From Rhynchonema sp. JSB1_4 (lineage: Eukaryota > Nematoda > Chromadorea > Monhysterida > Xyalidae): DNA of 64,000 nt. Location of the stretch: the NCBI GenBank assembly GCA_030248065.1, contig JASAMV010008324.1:1-64000 (forward strand). Direction: 5' to 3'. Position 1 is the first letter of the stretch, and every line of letters begins with the position of its first letter. The translations under genes and the position numbers were made by a program. Positions 42,801-52,263 of the stretch are shown here, piece after piece. The notes below the pieces were generated by a model. It saw nothing but the letters and a program-made list of their open reading frames with translations, was not told the origin of the DNA and did not search any database.

Positions 42801-44761
42801 GCCCAAAAAGCAACATGGCCCAAAAAGTGCGGTGGCCCAAAAGGTTCACTGGCCCAAAAGGATACGGAACCCTTTTATTTTACCTGCAGCATTGTGAATT
42901 GAGGAACAGAGAAAGGACGAGGTCGAGGACGTGCGATTTGGGAGCTGAAAATATTTCACTGGTGGTTGATAATAATTCAGCAGTGGAGCTATCATTGTTA
43001 AACCTGGCCCGCCACTATTGATATTTGAAAATTTTGTTCTGTTTTTATGATCTATTACTGTTGCCGACATCGAAACGAACAAGGTTTACATTCGTGACTT
43101 TTCCATTAAGTGCCGATTTAATGCCGAAATTAATCTATAAACCTCGGTGCTCGGGAACAAAATTCCAAAAAAATAGATAGACCCCCGTTTAGTGCATTTC
43201 AGGAAGACAAGAACAAATATTCAAGATGACCGACTGCTTCTTATCACAGGCATACGGTAGTCACGTGATCTTGCCCATGCGTTTTATGCAGTGCCGCTCT
43301 GTTTCTCAGTGCATAACACACGTGTTGTAAGCGCGCGCACTGGCAGCACTGTGTAGTGGGAGCGTAAAGTCGGGAGCGTGAAATCCCTAATAGCATACTG
43401 TAAGCCTATGATAATTTTGCGGCAATTCAAAATTTTGTTCCTGGCTGACGTGATTGCCAAGAAGTGGGGGTCTATCTATTTTTTTTAGTTTTGTTCCCGA
43501 GAACCGGTGTTTATCCATTGATTTCGATATAAAATCTGCACCAGATCAAAAAGTCATGAATATAAACCTTATTCGTCTCGATGTCGGCAACTAAATTTTA
43601 GAGCAAAAAAACAAACCAAAAATTTCAAATATCAATAGTGGCGGGCCAGGTTTAAAGCCGGTCGGGTTTGACCATGAATAATAACGAACAGTTCAAAATA
43701 TGCAGTGCAACAGCGAAAATTACCACAAAGTCCAACAGCTTTCCTTTCCGTTTGCTGTATAATCATAGCCGAAAGTGCACCCAAGAACTGTGTATTGCAG
43801 ATGTCCCTGACATGCACCCCCGCCAGCACTGCCCGCTTCGATCATTCCGGTGCATTCTATACGCTGGTGGATGCAAGCGAATGTCTGCCGTACACTGTTC
43901 GTCTGATTGCGCACTGTTTGCAGCGACGAGCGGCTCGGGCGACACCAGACGACATGGTGCTGGGACATTTGTTGGTGTTGGCGCAGTTGGGTTAGTGAAT
44001 TATTGGTATTACGATATTATACATGCTACGGTTGGATCGGAAAGTCAAATTAACGTGCAGGTTGTTAAAAGATAAGTAAAACGTCTCAAAGAAAAGCTTG
44101 GAAATGGAAACAACGAACTGTATGGGTGTCATATTGCATGAACTCGTGAACTTGTAATTCTTGCATACCGAATTTTTATGGCTGTCTGTCACTGAGTTTC
44201 ATTAATGTACCGCGACGATGTAAAATTTATCAATTTTAACTGTTTCAGACAAGTCACTGTGCCCTCAAGTGTATACGGCCATCCAATCGAAACGATCCTT
44301 CACATACCCGATGTTCTTCCAGTATGTTTTTGACGTCGATATTTTGGAAATGGTAAGCAAAAGGGCTATTTTTGTGTTTTTTTAGAATTGTTTATTATTC
44401 CCTTTTTTCAGGTATCCTATTGGACCGTGCAAGCTGACATGCCGGCAATACATCTGTTATTAATCGATCAAGAATCGATGGGGTCTCCGAATCGGTGTGT
44501 TGATTGCGATTTTATTTGGTCTTTTTGAGAAAAATTTGCCACAACTAAATTCGATAAATTCGACTTTTTATAATAATTGATCCTGCTGTCTTGTTGATTT
44601 TCAGCCGCAGTCGCACGGTGGTCAAGTCGAACAAGGACAGCATGCGAGCAGCACTGCAATCACAAGTGATCAACGGAGTGAATCAATCGATCGAAGCGAT
44701 TGTCTGTGATTTCCTGATTGATCAGCGTCCGTCTATATCCAAATACGCCGCCGCTTTGTGA
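27853..44761 (+). CDS. INTS10: Integrator complex subunit 10
   Basis: Subunit of the nuclear Integrator complex, which cleaves nascent RNAs at snRNA and other promoters. Exons I can place: 27853-27993 (start MAAKPGAGIEQWVVEKAM), 28276 to about 28390, about 28870-29010, 29066-29138, 29207-29354, 29731-30105, 30479 to about 30630, 30791 to about 31100, 39043-39189, 40814-40951, 43801-43990, 44249-44352, 44412-44494, 44605-44761. Family similarities: a PMKKRKFD basic stretch in the eighth listed exon, SEHRKSAQQIAVHLQLSSCYF, PDDMVLGHLLVLAQL, and FFQYVFDVDILEMVSYW near the end. Junctions around 28390, 30630 and 31100 are not resolved. The gene is stretched to 17 kb by insertions: a hAT-like MITE (29391), an LTR retrotransposon (31157), and repeats from 39396 to 43654, all in introns, so the gene is probably functional. 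Confidence 0.85.
29391..29654. mobile_element. hAT-like MITE in an INTS10 intron
   Basis: Target duplication atttgtgg/ctttgtgg (7 of 8 identical) at 29383-29390 and 29655-29662. Ends cagtggtgtagttgg and ccaactacatcgctg match at 12 of 15 positions as inverted repeats. Resembles the end sequence of the element at 14330-14759. Confidence 0.8.
31157..31498 (+). repeat. 5' LTR (342 bp)
   Basis: Begins TGTTACAGTGTGATTATCGC and ends GACCGCGCAACA; matches 38486-38826 with a few substitutions and single-base indels. A TGG two bases after the end could start the primer-binding site, but I cannot assign a tRNA. Confidence 0.9.
31737..31988 (+). CDS. Small Lys/Glu-rich frame with a CCHC-like motif, 5' part of the retrotransposon
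   Basis: 83 codons, highly charged, containing CRRCNSAHDEAEC (C-X2-C-X3-H-X4-C), one residue short of a standard retroviral zinc knuckle. It lies 1.4 kb before the main gag frame and is separated from it by a nested MITE and a low-complexity block. It may be a remnant of gag or a chance frame. Confidence 0.35.
   Translation: MAILECEIEKKEEKWSGLSKDRSMEQMAGKKKQSGEVAKEPNGEKSKKWCRRCNSAHDEAECVLLRQERLGMLPQSGDAVSHP
32308..32705. mobile_element. hAT-like MITE nested in the retrotransposon
   Basis: Target duplication ctgtacta at 32300-32307 and 32706-32713. Perfect 15-base terminal inverted repeats, cagtgtagttcctgg and ccaggaactacactg. The interior repeats gggggagatagtgtacc. A second element with the same left end (cagtgtagttcctggtccgg at 32719) starts 14 bases later. 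Confidence 0.92.
32719..33050. mobile_element. Second, right-truncated copy of the same hAT-like MITE
   Basis: Starts cagtgtagttcctggtccgg like 32308-32705, and its inner part (aaaatttgacctatttttgcc, gcggcggttagtgtacc) parallels it. No matching right terminus is found: the sequence runs into the A/C block at 33057. Confidence 0.65.
33057..33350. repeat. A/C homopolymer block, probably a sequence artefact
   Basis: Nearly 300 bases made almost only of runs of A and C. It separates the truncated MITE from gag and resembles low-quality long-read consensus. A smaller block of the same look occurs at 36520-36560. The long Phe/Cys/Gly-rich minus-strand frames here are meaningless. Confidence 0.6.
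33375..35684 (+). CDS. gag: Retrotransposon Gag with two CCHC zinc knuckles
   Basis: 769 codons. Residues about 198-252 form a Glu/Lys/Gln-rich coiled coil; about 265-400 are Gln/Gly-rich linker; about 415-590 are a capsid-like helical region (RPWYSFIAEMEEEFAIFGI through QGLPQRFRSDLV). Two nucleic-acid-binding knuckles follow: CFNCGETTHIYRSC near residue 613 and CYACGEQGHIRPFC near residue 665, both C-X2-C-X4-H-X4-C. The protein packages element RNA. The frame is open throughout and the codon use is regular, so it was active recently. The start is the first ATG after the A/C block, so a longer N-terminus may be hidden by that block. Confidence 0.85.
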   Translation: MAAQDEHFGKPYMSNDSSGDAEDLPHSSIDAEVDSLIKELQDLKQKQNDSMFVSENSQPTHKGDFGGDVRVTRQTLRSGRILQNEAEIASMVAGSTEAAREFARLNPFDPMTVKGKAGARSKSQPRVMPSEELHAALSPESVKSHSTALKVPETSRKVGERSETVGFGDQEPDTPIIGYDMNKNKKSTPAMTPTYQQLALERQMFQTHCALLERKCAADNERHQAEMKMHLERQKAEMDKYQAELRALKQQLMQRDIEQESQGQNSVGLEHGQQSCHHPPILGAAPARGQQQLCPVGPSLGTTSVGVQQQQNVFGDVSPQMGYGNGLHGTNSNHGDWNAPQVPGFDQIQPYNVDAAEFVPGSMGQQPGVQHQSPTAIDASFGCNVSPCLVDEIDQPRREQLASMAQKAMKRGTRRYTGLTDKRPWYSFIAEMEEEFAIFGIRKENERACFVSHFFDSELKQYYNLLTPEVKSSFARVKHAMKQITGGDQSKTLARFELQEHKWNETSETFDRFVERTMTLANKGEYGKHSDERQRYVANALWQGLPQRFRSDLVRNEIEPENSEAMIRRVRHLLAAESMESRAKQPISSAPTRGTFDRGTYGRGGRQNGSRACFNCGETTHIYRSCPHPPRMQSSNNTQQHGTSASARGGNANNGVGTTRKPGVCYACGEQGHIRPFCPQLNKDRKDALNAARTNASGQQQQDKQNSNKGQSNAVYRSCGGTKCHSKPCVCFYVCNKSIESVGHERGNKQDFGNDWSVDGVGVAQSYHH
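35702..36571 (+). CDS. Retrotransposon aspartic protease-like frame, cut off at a poly-A block
   Basis: 289 codons beginning 17 bases after gag in another frame. MHDSGAQYNIIP near residue 46 matches the D-S/T-G-A catalytic signature of retrotransposon proteases. The frame then runs through about 200 residues without a polymerase motif and decays into poly-lysine at the A-rich block (36520-36545). The string gtgtatcgcatcgaagcg is repeated at 36412 and 36471 just before the block, so this end is suspect. A further open stretch of about 40 codons follows to 36692. Confidence 0.6.
   Translation: MSYEWDVKWKPVIKDEKCLLLTPPKKIHNPHTYIRVDMCDIPHRAMHDSGAQYNIIPKMNVEWLECENGQRLERLPDDAPCVRCFGGAPIPMDEVVSIPCKVQDRMQWLPFIVDSRSHEEGGGKLMLGNGTQPLVGITAPLAEHVSPPLPMEIGSLWANVICPRTQTCGVPPDSDALKTADYGFVASVSPPTKRAFTGCVQLAEPIELEPYTEHRVKLKVVDPKPMDTSNLNGAGMVYRIEALLSTTKCLHNITSFVYRIEAESIFIFYIKNNTKKKKKKNTPTKNSKG
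36700..38468. other. 3' internal region of the retrotransposon without a recognised gene
   Basis: Several short open frames (for example around 36717-37004, 37160-37558 and 37801-37995), none with reverse transcriptase, RNase H, integrase or envelope features that I can recognise. May be degenerate coding sequence or a non-coding filler. Confidence 0.5.
38469..38485 (+). promoter_or_regulatory. Polypurine tract
   Basis: The purine-rich run aaaagagggggaggtga ends immediately before the 3' LTR. In LTR retrotransposons this is where plus-strand DNA synthesis is primed. Confidence 0.7.
38486..38826 (+). repeat. 3' LTR (341 bp)
   Basis: Copy of 31157-31498, followed by the target duplicate atca (38827-38830). 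Confidence 0.9.
39396..39590. repeat. CTTTTTGGGCCA tandem-repeat arm, left
   Basis: Built from repeated accttttgggcca/actttttgggcca units, starting ggttccgtatctttttgggc and ending near acatgtttatttttactca. It is the inverted copy of 42650-42872. INTS10 exon 40814-40951 lies between the two arms. Confidence 0.8.
39631..40088. mobile_element. hAT-like MITE with AAAACGTTTT arms
   Basis: Direct repeat atctagcgt at 39622-39630 and 40089-40097 (9 bases; 8 expected for hAT). The arms consist of aaaaaacgttttttttcg-type palindromes. Terminal similarity is weak, so the family call is tentative. In an INTS10 intron. Confidence 0.6.
40258..40616 (+). repeat. Direct repeat, copy 1, upstream of an INTS10 exon
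   Basis: Begins tgtctgactgacaaaagtgtc and ends caacggtttttatg; matches 41243-41584 with small indels. No coding potential. Confidence 0.85.
41243..41584 (+). repeat. Direct repeat, copy 2, downstream of an INTS10 exon
   Basis: Second copy of 40258-40616 in the same orientation, about 630 bases further on. Exon 40814-40951 is the only coding sequence between them. Confidence 0.85.
42064..42385. mobile_element. Inverted-repeat element with CTCTGACAAAAGCAAAAAG arms
   Basis: Ends ccgctctctgacaaaagc and the inverse (one mismatch over 24 bases). The arms repeat ctttttgcttttgtcagagag in both directions. No target duplication is evident. In an INTS10 intron. Confidence 0.7.
42650..42872. repeat. 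CTTTTTGGGCCA tandem-repeat arm, right (inverted)
   Basis: Reverse complement of 39396-39590: ends ggcccaaaaggatacggaacc and starts near tgagtaaaaataaacatg. Either two independent opposite insertions or the ends of one 3.5-kb structure that contains an INTS10 exon. Confidence 0.8.
42999..43654. mobile_element. TA-flanked inverted-repeat element in an INTS10 intron
   Basis: Ends taaacctggcccgccacta and the perfect inverse; arms of about 200 bases with lower similarity further in. TA at each end suggests a Tc1/mariner-type MITE. No transposase. Confidence 0.75.
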
Positions 44762-45424
44762 ATGATTTGTTGCATAAAACTAGTACTTGAACATTGATTT
44801 GCCAACGTTGCATTACAATCATGCGCAAGATAATGATAACCAACCATTGTATTGTGCAGCGACCAGTACTTGGTGAGTGCGAACGCTTTGACGATGTCAT
44901 GTTGACGAAGTTGGATGTTTATTGCCAGAGACAACGAGCATTTGTTTGATGGTCGAAATCAAAACATCTATCGGAAAAGCTGGCTGTTTTCTCTTTGACG
45001 GTCCGTTTATATACAATTTGCTGTTTCTTCACTAACGTCTCCGCTGGCAGCGGGACCCAAAGTTGACCAATGAGATTCACGCAGTTCACTGCAACAAGGG
45101 CGAAGTATACGGCGGTCGAAGTAATATTCCTCCGAACAAACGAAAAATGCAAAAATAAAGTTTTTGAACCTGCGCAGCCTGTGGTTGAAGGCAGATGATA
45201 GTTAGTTTATAGCGTCGACACCCACTCAATAATACATAAATAAGAAGATTAAGTGAAAGAAGTATGATTACAAGACCGGGTGTGGAGTTTACGGACATGA
45301 AAAAAATACAAAACAGGGTGTGCAAGTTACGGGAATGAAAAATAAATACAAAACCAGGACAGGAAAGGGTGAGAAGGTGGACGAAATCACGGACAGACAG
45401 ACACAGACAACATGCAATCAGAAA
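44762..45424. other. Intergenic after INTS10
   Basis: No gene recognised. Contains the 3' end of INTS10 transcripts; aataaa-like signals occur (for example near 45155 and 45345) but cannot be assigned. Confidence 0.4.
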
Positions 45425-45800
45425 TTAAATGTACGCAGGCAGAGCCACAACAATGTACAACGGTGCAATACCGGACGGTGCGGAATACTGTGACATAAAA
45501 TCCGAAAGCAATCTGTTAGATCGTCCATCTTTGTGTCCGTAGCGCATCTTTTTCCGCGGTGGCCAGCCGCTCAGGAGGACCATCGCCCCTTCCCACATTG
45601 TCCTTGCAGGCCAGTAGTCCAATGTGGTGCCACTCGGGGCTCCGGCTTGCGCATGGTTCCATTAATCGGAAAGTTTTCGGCGAATTCGGCCGGCGCTGCC
45701 ATTTGCCACAGCGGCAGCGTCGTTGCTCGGGCGCCCAATTCGTTTTCCTCCACATTGTTTCCCTTGATGGATCTGTCTCGTTCACGAATACCTGGACGTT
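45425..45800 (-). CDS. Possible terminal exon of an unrecognised gene
   Basis: A minus-strand open region with three overlapping frames. One reads through AEFAENFPINGTMRKPEPR, which has the look of a conserved protein (Pro/Asn motif, balanced composition), and a neighbouring frame continues to a stop near 45425. No start, splice pair or family could be fixed. It lies 300 bases beyond the end of the rhomboid gene on the same strand. Confidence 0.25.
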
Positions 45801-46095
45801 TGCCTTACATTATGTGCATCTCATTTAGATGTCCATACCACTTGATTTGCAAAGCTTTTTATTAACGTTTGTCAGCCAGTGTTTGATCATTCATTCTGAA
45901 CTACATAATTCAAGAAATGCAGAAACTTTTATCACAGCCACAGCAAATTGTATTTGTCAACAACAACAACAGATTTCGTTTTCGTACCGATTAAAATAAT
46001 ATGTGCGGTTCATTTGACACACTTGAACTGACAATTAAACTATAGAACATCATGTAAAAATAGCACACGTCATTAATCTTGGCGTATATCTTGAA

Positions 46096-49000
46096 TCACG
46101 GTATCATCATATTCCATACAATAGCGCCGACCATAAATGATGTATAAAGCAGCAAGGCCAGCCACCACACCAGATCGTTGTACTTTGAGTTCTCATCGAA
46201 ATGTCTCAACACCAAGAATCCAACACACAAACCCGCAGATGCGCCGGCCAAATGTGCCAGGTACGAAACTGGGTGATCAAGGGGACCGGTTCTAACGTAA
46301 CGGTCCCAAATGGCGAAACCCACGTCAACACTCGCAATGGCGACTGATGTGAACAACCAGATGAAACCGCAGTCGATTTGTGAGTAGTTCTGGAAAGTTT
46401 ATTAGATTTATTAGGGCTCCACCAGATAGACCCGAAACCCGAAACATAAATTTCTTCTATGTTCATGTTTCGGGTTTCGGGTCTATCTGGTGGAGCCCTT
46501 ATTGTTTAGTCATTCTCAACGCCATGTTGTTGTGGGGTTGTTTGGTTCAATCGCACTAATGATGGACTGATATACGAACCACCCCTATTTATTGTCAAGG
46601 AAACTCTGAGCAGACTGTCGCCATATTTAGTATGTGCACTGTATTGCGAAAAGAGCAGATGGTATTAGAACACCGATTAGTATTTTACGGGTGAATTTTC
46701 TATTTTCTATGCAAGAGGAACATAATACGACATCATTGTTTCTGCTCACTTTGGCTGTTTCTAGGCTTTTCGCGAAAACATTTTTGAAGCAGCGTCTGCT
46801 GAACTTTGTGACCATAGGTACGTACATATATATACTCCACTGCTGCTGTTACTATGATGGGACAAGCCCAAAAGGGCCAAGTGAGGGTGCACCCTTGTAA
46901 TAAAAATTGAATCATCACAGAACTCACCAATAGCACATTAGCGACGTGTGCAGCGAGTAGTGCATAGACACCACCGGATGCACCAACAAGATAGACATGA
47001 GGGTCCAGCATGCTTGTCGCAAGGGAACCTAGAGAAAGAAATGAAAAATTGTGAAAAAATGACCGAACTTCAGAAGTACAAGTTCACACTTTTGAACCAT
47101 CAACCAACCTGCCATAACGCCGGCCAAATATATAGTGATCACACGTACACTGCCATGCACCATCTCCAGTGGTACGCCAATCAAAAGTTGCACCAGAATG
47201 TTGAATGTTAGATGCCACCAGCTTGAAGAAAATAACATGGTTACAACACTTCATGAGAAATTTTACAACATGAGTGAACAATTATTTTATCACACTTTTT
47301 CAGCAAAAATAAAGAAACTCCACTAACCCAGCGTGAATGAGCGAGTAAAGCAGAAAACGCCAGGCTTCGTGTTTGAGATCCGAACGAAACACCAACACCG
47401 AGTCAATTGGCACCGGGGCATTATGGTCGGGCAGGTCGCTGCTCAACGTGTAGTAGAGAAAGAAGGCAATCTGCGCAGAATATGGTTCAACTGGTTAGTT
47501 TTTAAATTTATCGCATTTCAGACGGGCTTTCTTGCCTTGAGAAGCTTGAGCACCCTGTTATCATGCCCATCTGGTGTGGTGCGTCAAACAATGAATTGGA
47601 TTTGCATGTTCAAATTTCAGTACAGGACGAAGTTCGTCTTCAGGGTGGCTCTCAATGCAACTGAAGAGAACCGGTCACCGATGTCAACAGATTTCCATCG
47701 GGAGCCCCCTGAGTTGGCAAGGCACCGTATGTGCGGTCTCCCTCACCCTCAAAATGAAAATTTAAATTAAGGGTCGCTTTCGGAAAATTCAGCACAAAAG
47801 CAAAATAAAAAACATCCGGTCCGAACTCACGTGCACAAATGTGAGTATCGGAATGAACAATGGCGGCGGCCAGCATTTGTATTGCAAACTGTAGTATTTG
47901 CGTGTGCTTTGGTCGTCACCGGGCAGGAAATCGGCCGCCAGTCGGTAAAATAATTTTGATCGATAATTTGGCAAATGTTGCAACTCCATCTTGGAGTAGT
48001 CCTCGCCAAGCGAGATCACCTGCAGTCATCGATAAAGGAGTTTGGCTCACAATCAGGCACGAAGTTGAATAAAAATATTCTTAAATCTGCGATACTTTAT
48101 TTATAAATTAATTTAAAAAATAATAATAGCTCACCTCGTGATCTCGACAGTGGACCGCCACGTTGAATGATCTTCGTCGCTTGTTTGATACCTGAAACGG
48201 GCACAAATGTCAGGTCAAGGTGCGCAAATAAGTTGCGATGAAGCGAACTTTTTCATAAATATAAATTCACGCACAATGGAGCAGTACTGACGCTTGACAG
48301 TTCGTACAATTAAGCGCGTGGTAATACACATTACTCAATTCTGATATAACGTCGACGATACAAACTTAGAACCCGATGATTAGAATGAGTATGTACAGTA
48401 CTTCCGTTACATACAGTGCATGACGTTATGTAAAGTGAACGCATGCCCGTTTCAATATGACGGTATCAAAAAGCATGAGTCACGTCACAGAATGAGCGCG
48501 CAACGCAGCTGGGGCTCCAGGGCAGCTAAAAATGAGCGTTTACCATGTGTCATTTATATGTAGAGTACCTTCGGTAAGTACACCGCTTAACAGTATTAGA
48601 GCGATAGAAATTATGTCGTGATTATTGTCCCCAAAAAGCAAAATCCTGTTCATGTCATGCCAAGGTATATGTAAGGGACGAAATGTTTTTATACCGAACC
48701 GCTTATAGCCCCGAGGTTTGGGGCGTGGCTTTATTTTCTACACTTTATGCATATAGCTACTTTTCGACAGGTGGGGGCGTTTTATTGAAAATGCCTGTGG
48801 CCTGAGTCACCAAGCTATTAGGTAATGCTCGCACGAACTTTACGGCGCAAGTGTTTACTCTCTTTGGAAAGAATGTTGCTTGGGAAGTGCTTGGTACATA
48901 CCTTGTGATAGTATATGTACTATTTATACCTAGACGACTCTTTCTAAAACCTTTCTTAACATTTGGGCCTAAAGTGGCTCAAACAGGTAATGAAATCACA

Positions 49001-50328
49001 ACCAAAGCAAACAACCAGCAGTAAATAATGCAGGTTACCAGGGAAAGAGCGGACACATGAGAAAACAGACTTGACCAGATGTGAGAGACATCTGCTCAAT
49101 GCTCCATTGTTGTTATGCAACGCATGAAAGTGAAAACTGGATTGCTCTTGCATGCACGCGCGCGCTGATTTTGTTCCTGGAGCGTTTTGGGCAGAAGGTC
49201 ACGTTATGCAAAGGTAAGGTAAATAATATTTTTGTCTGGAATCAATGCAAAGACGGATAAAACGTTCCCGCGGACTGGTTATAAATATTCGGCTGTCAAT
49301 TTATTTTTATTTATTTATTTATATCTGATGCATGCGGCGAAATTATGATAATTTTGTGAATGCGCCGCCGCTTTTGAGAAAAACAGCGCAGTCGCATTCA
49401 TTACCAAGAAGCTGAGGCACAACGAATAAAAAGCGGCAGTATGTAAACATGATGAATGGCGCTTTGTTTGTCTGGGGTCTGTGGGGCAAGAAAAAGGATC
49501 AGCAGCTCGCTGAGCAGCCAGCTTGTGTGACTCGGTTTTGACAACAGTAACCATGGATATGCACAATGTCACTACAACAAACACGTAAACATTGCGCGTA
49601 TCCAAGAAGCCGGATAAGATTAAACGGGCTGACCTCCAGATGAGCAGATTATTTTTTGTGAATGAGAAGATCAATCGAAATAATGATGCAAAGATTAGCA
49701 GAGCCAAATGAGATGACAATGATACAGTCGTTGAAAGTAGAATGAAAACCTTTTGATCGCCACTTTGCGGACAAACCGAGAAGTTCAGGACCCGGAAGGG
49801 GACGTCTTGCCTATAAATTCTTTGACACCATGATACCGAGCATATATTTATTTTTTATACAACGCTCATCGGGCAATTTCGTTCGTATTCTGCTGAAGCA
49901 TGATTATGATCCCATATCCGAGATGCCTCAAACGTACATACCATATCCACAAATTCCTGATGAGTGACGGGTCTGTCAAACTGTGCCCTTCGTTCCAGCC
50001 TCCTCAGTGCGCCCCCATCTGCGTTGTGCCTGACTGAATCCCTGAATTCCGTTTCGTGCAACATCCATCGATATCGATCTATGGTCATTTCGCCAAAACC
50101 CGTGTTTTCGTGCCGGAGAAACAGCATGCTCAGCGCCTGATAGTTTTCTCTCTTTTTTAATCTTTGAATGTTTTGGAAGAGAAAGTAATCACTTACATCC
50201 CAAGGTGTATAGTATCCATAGAGCGTGTCCTCGATGTCCCACGCGTTCAGCGGCATTCCGTCCTTGAAACCTTCAATTGAATTGAACTCCATCGAATAAT
50301 CGCGAAGAATTACCGATTGGGTTGCCAT
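46096..50328 (-). CDS. Rhomboid-family intramembrane serine protease (RHBDL type)
   Basis: Cleaves membrane proteins within or next to their transmembrane segment; in animals, rhomboids of this class release growth-factor ligands. Exons: 49942-50328, 48135-48191, 47831-48019, 47328-47470, 47109-47221, 46928-47028, 46096-46389, with consistent phases. The N-terminal exon has a degenerate EF-hand-like stretch ([15 protein letters not shown]) ending HQEFVDM, continued by VSNKRRRSF, as in RHBDL1-3. Landmarks: YKCWPPPLF, then [15 protein letters not shown], the catalytic serine motif GASGGVYAL, and the catalytic histidine in [11 protein letters not shown]. It ends with a last hydrophobic segment ([21 protein letters not shown]). 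Both catalytic residues are present. Intron 1 is 1.75 kb. The start at 50328 is the first good ATG; the frame remains open to 50427, so a longer N-terminus is possible. Confidence 0.88.
46414..46498. mobile_element. 85-bp near-perfect palindromic Harbinger-like MITE
   Basis: Target duplication tta at 46411-46413 and 46499-46501. Ends gggctccaccagatagac and the exact inverse; only about 17 central bases are unpaired. In the last intron of the rhomboid gene, a few bases from the exon start at 46389. Confidence 0.9.
48192..49941. other. Rhomboid intron 1
   Basis: No exon or delimited transposon seen. The hydrophobic minus-strand frame at 49315-49719 has no recognisable domain and is not joined by good splice sites, so I leave it uncalled. 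Confidence 0.45.
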
Positions 50329-50428
50329 TTTGGGACGTTTTCCGTGAACTGATCTTGGAAATACGACTTGCTTGCGTGAATTTTGAACCAACTTACAAAT
50401 GCTATTAAATATTACATGACCCAACATT

Positions 50429-52120
50429 GGTTGCGATATTATGATCTAATCTCACATTTGACCCAAGCGATCGCTCATAAACACTTTATGCTCGGGGTTG
50501 AGCCTCAAAGGCATAAATTCCCAAAGCCCTAAAGTGCTTCCAGCTTGACGCTTGATTTATCGCTTGGTATAAAGCAAAGTTTTTGGGTACGTATGGTGAA
50601 TGACCAACTATGCAAGAGGGTATGTCAGACAATTTCACATTCGCAATGTTTATCGCTCGTAAAATCGACATAATTCTGACTTCACGGTCACTGCACACTG
50701 CGCTAATTGGTCTCACGCGCTTTGAGCCGCTTGTCAAGTCTTGGCGCTCTAACCGGGGGCACCTAATGGCACTTGTGTTTAGGGATGCTTACAAAATGTG
50801 ACCTTGAATTCATAAAAATCTTAAAAAGTACCCTCAATTACAAAAAAACTAGTCGCGTGACCGACGTATAGATCCTATCCTATCAACAAGCTCGGTACAC
50901 CGTCTTCATAATGCATCCGAAGAGAAAATCTGCCCCAAAGCGTGCCAACCAACCTTCTACACTATCGTCACACACACAATATTCGTCAGGAGGCGAGTAC
51001 ACAGCCACTCTGGCGCGTTGGTACCAGGCCATGATTTTCTCTTCCGATTGATTTAATTGGCTCTTTCCTCTCCTTTTTTGTTTGATATGCGGGTGTTAAT
51101 TAATTTGGGTCATACAATATAAATAATAATAATGCCATGTCGTGTCACGTGTGCACTGCATTCGGGTCAAGCCGTGCAGCTGTGCATTATTGTTGGATAA
51201 ATCAGCAGCAGTCTGCAAAGAAATGGGACAAATGAAAAGATAAAGACAGCTCCTGATTGGCAAAATAAAGCCACCAGTTTTTTTTAAAATAATTCGAGCT
51301 TTTATCTTCAACAGGAAGAAAACTGAAGTTATGATACTGAAATAGAACAAATATCACGTCAGGATTATAGCTATCCAAAAATTTGCGCCAGCGAGCCAGA
51401 AAAACCGGAACAATGAATGGAAATACATAGGATATAGAATAGCTTACATACATAGGTGTACGTGAGCGTGGTTATGTGCGGATGAAATCAATTCTCATTA
51501 TGAAGCATGGGCACTACGTTGTTCTGCCGCACGCGTAGTACCCGTGTCATGCAGCATGATTGTGTTTTGCTGTGGTTTGCACCAGCAGACAAAATGAGGC
51601 CAAAACGTTTAGTCTCCCAGTACGCGGAACTTACGCATTAGGTACCTTTTGTCTGGTCCAACAGCTGAAAAATCAGACACAATTCTGAATATGTAGGTTT
51701 TGCAGACGAACCACTGGTTTCAGCACGCACCTTGACTACACGTTTATATGTGGCACACAGTATGTTCAAATAAAAGGCACAACGGTTCGTAACGTGAAGT
51801 TCTCAAGTTTCACCAACACATACCTGGCACATACTGTATCTCAAACAAATATAATCATGTGGGCTTCGCACTCTTGGCTTGTTAGTGAGGAGGGTTCTTC
51901 GTGCGCATGAGAAAGAATGAATATACAACATTTCGCTGAAGCTGCTGTCCGGAACTGACCGCGGATGTTAATAAAAAGGAAACACAACAGACCATTTGCA
52001 TCGGAAACAAGAGCTTCTGTCGAAGTTGGGGGAAGTAAATGGTCATGGACACCGTGGTCGAACAGCGAAACGCCAATGGCCTAATTCTAGTGCGGTCGAC
52101 GACGCAGCCCTAAATGAAGA
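50429..52120. other. Intergenic, nothing recognised
   Basis: Upstream of the rhomboid gene. No exon, tRNA or delimited repeat that I can support. Confidence 0.4.
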
Positions 52121-52128
52121 CAAGATAC

Positions 52129-52255
52129 CAGGGTTGGGCAAAAAACGTGTTTTTTTCAAATATTCGTTTTTTTTAAATTCGAAAAACGACCCAGGCGTTT
52201 TAAAAAAACGTGGTTTTTTTAAAGAAAAACGCCGTCGTTTTTTTGGCCAACCCTG
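52129..52255. mobile_element. 127-bp hAT-like MITE
   Basis: Perfect target duplication caagatac at 52121-52128 and 52256-52263. Ends cagggttgggcaaaaaa and the inverse ttttttggccaaccctg. Same end family as 61836-62348. Confidence 0.93.
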
Positions 52256-52263
52256 CAAGATAC

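Noticed and set aside
49315..49719. 134-codon hydrophobic frame in the rhomboid intron
   Set aside because: No similarity recognised, lies inside an intron on the same strand, and lacks convincing gene signals.
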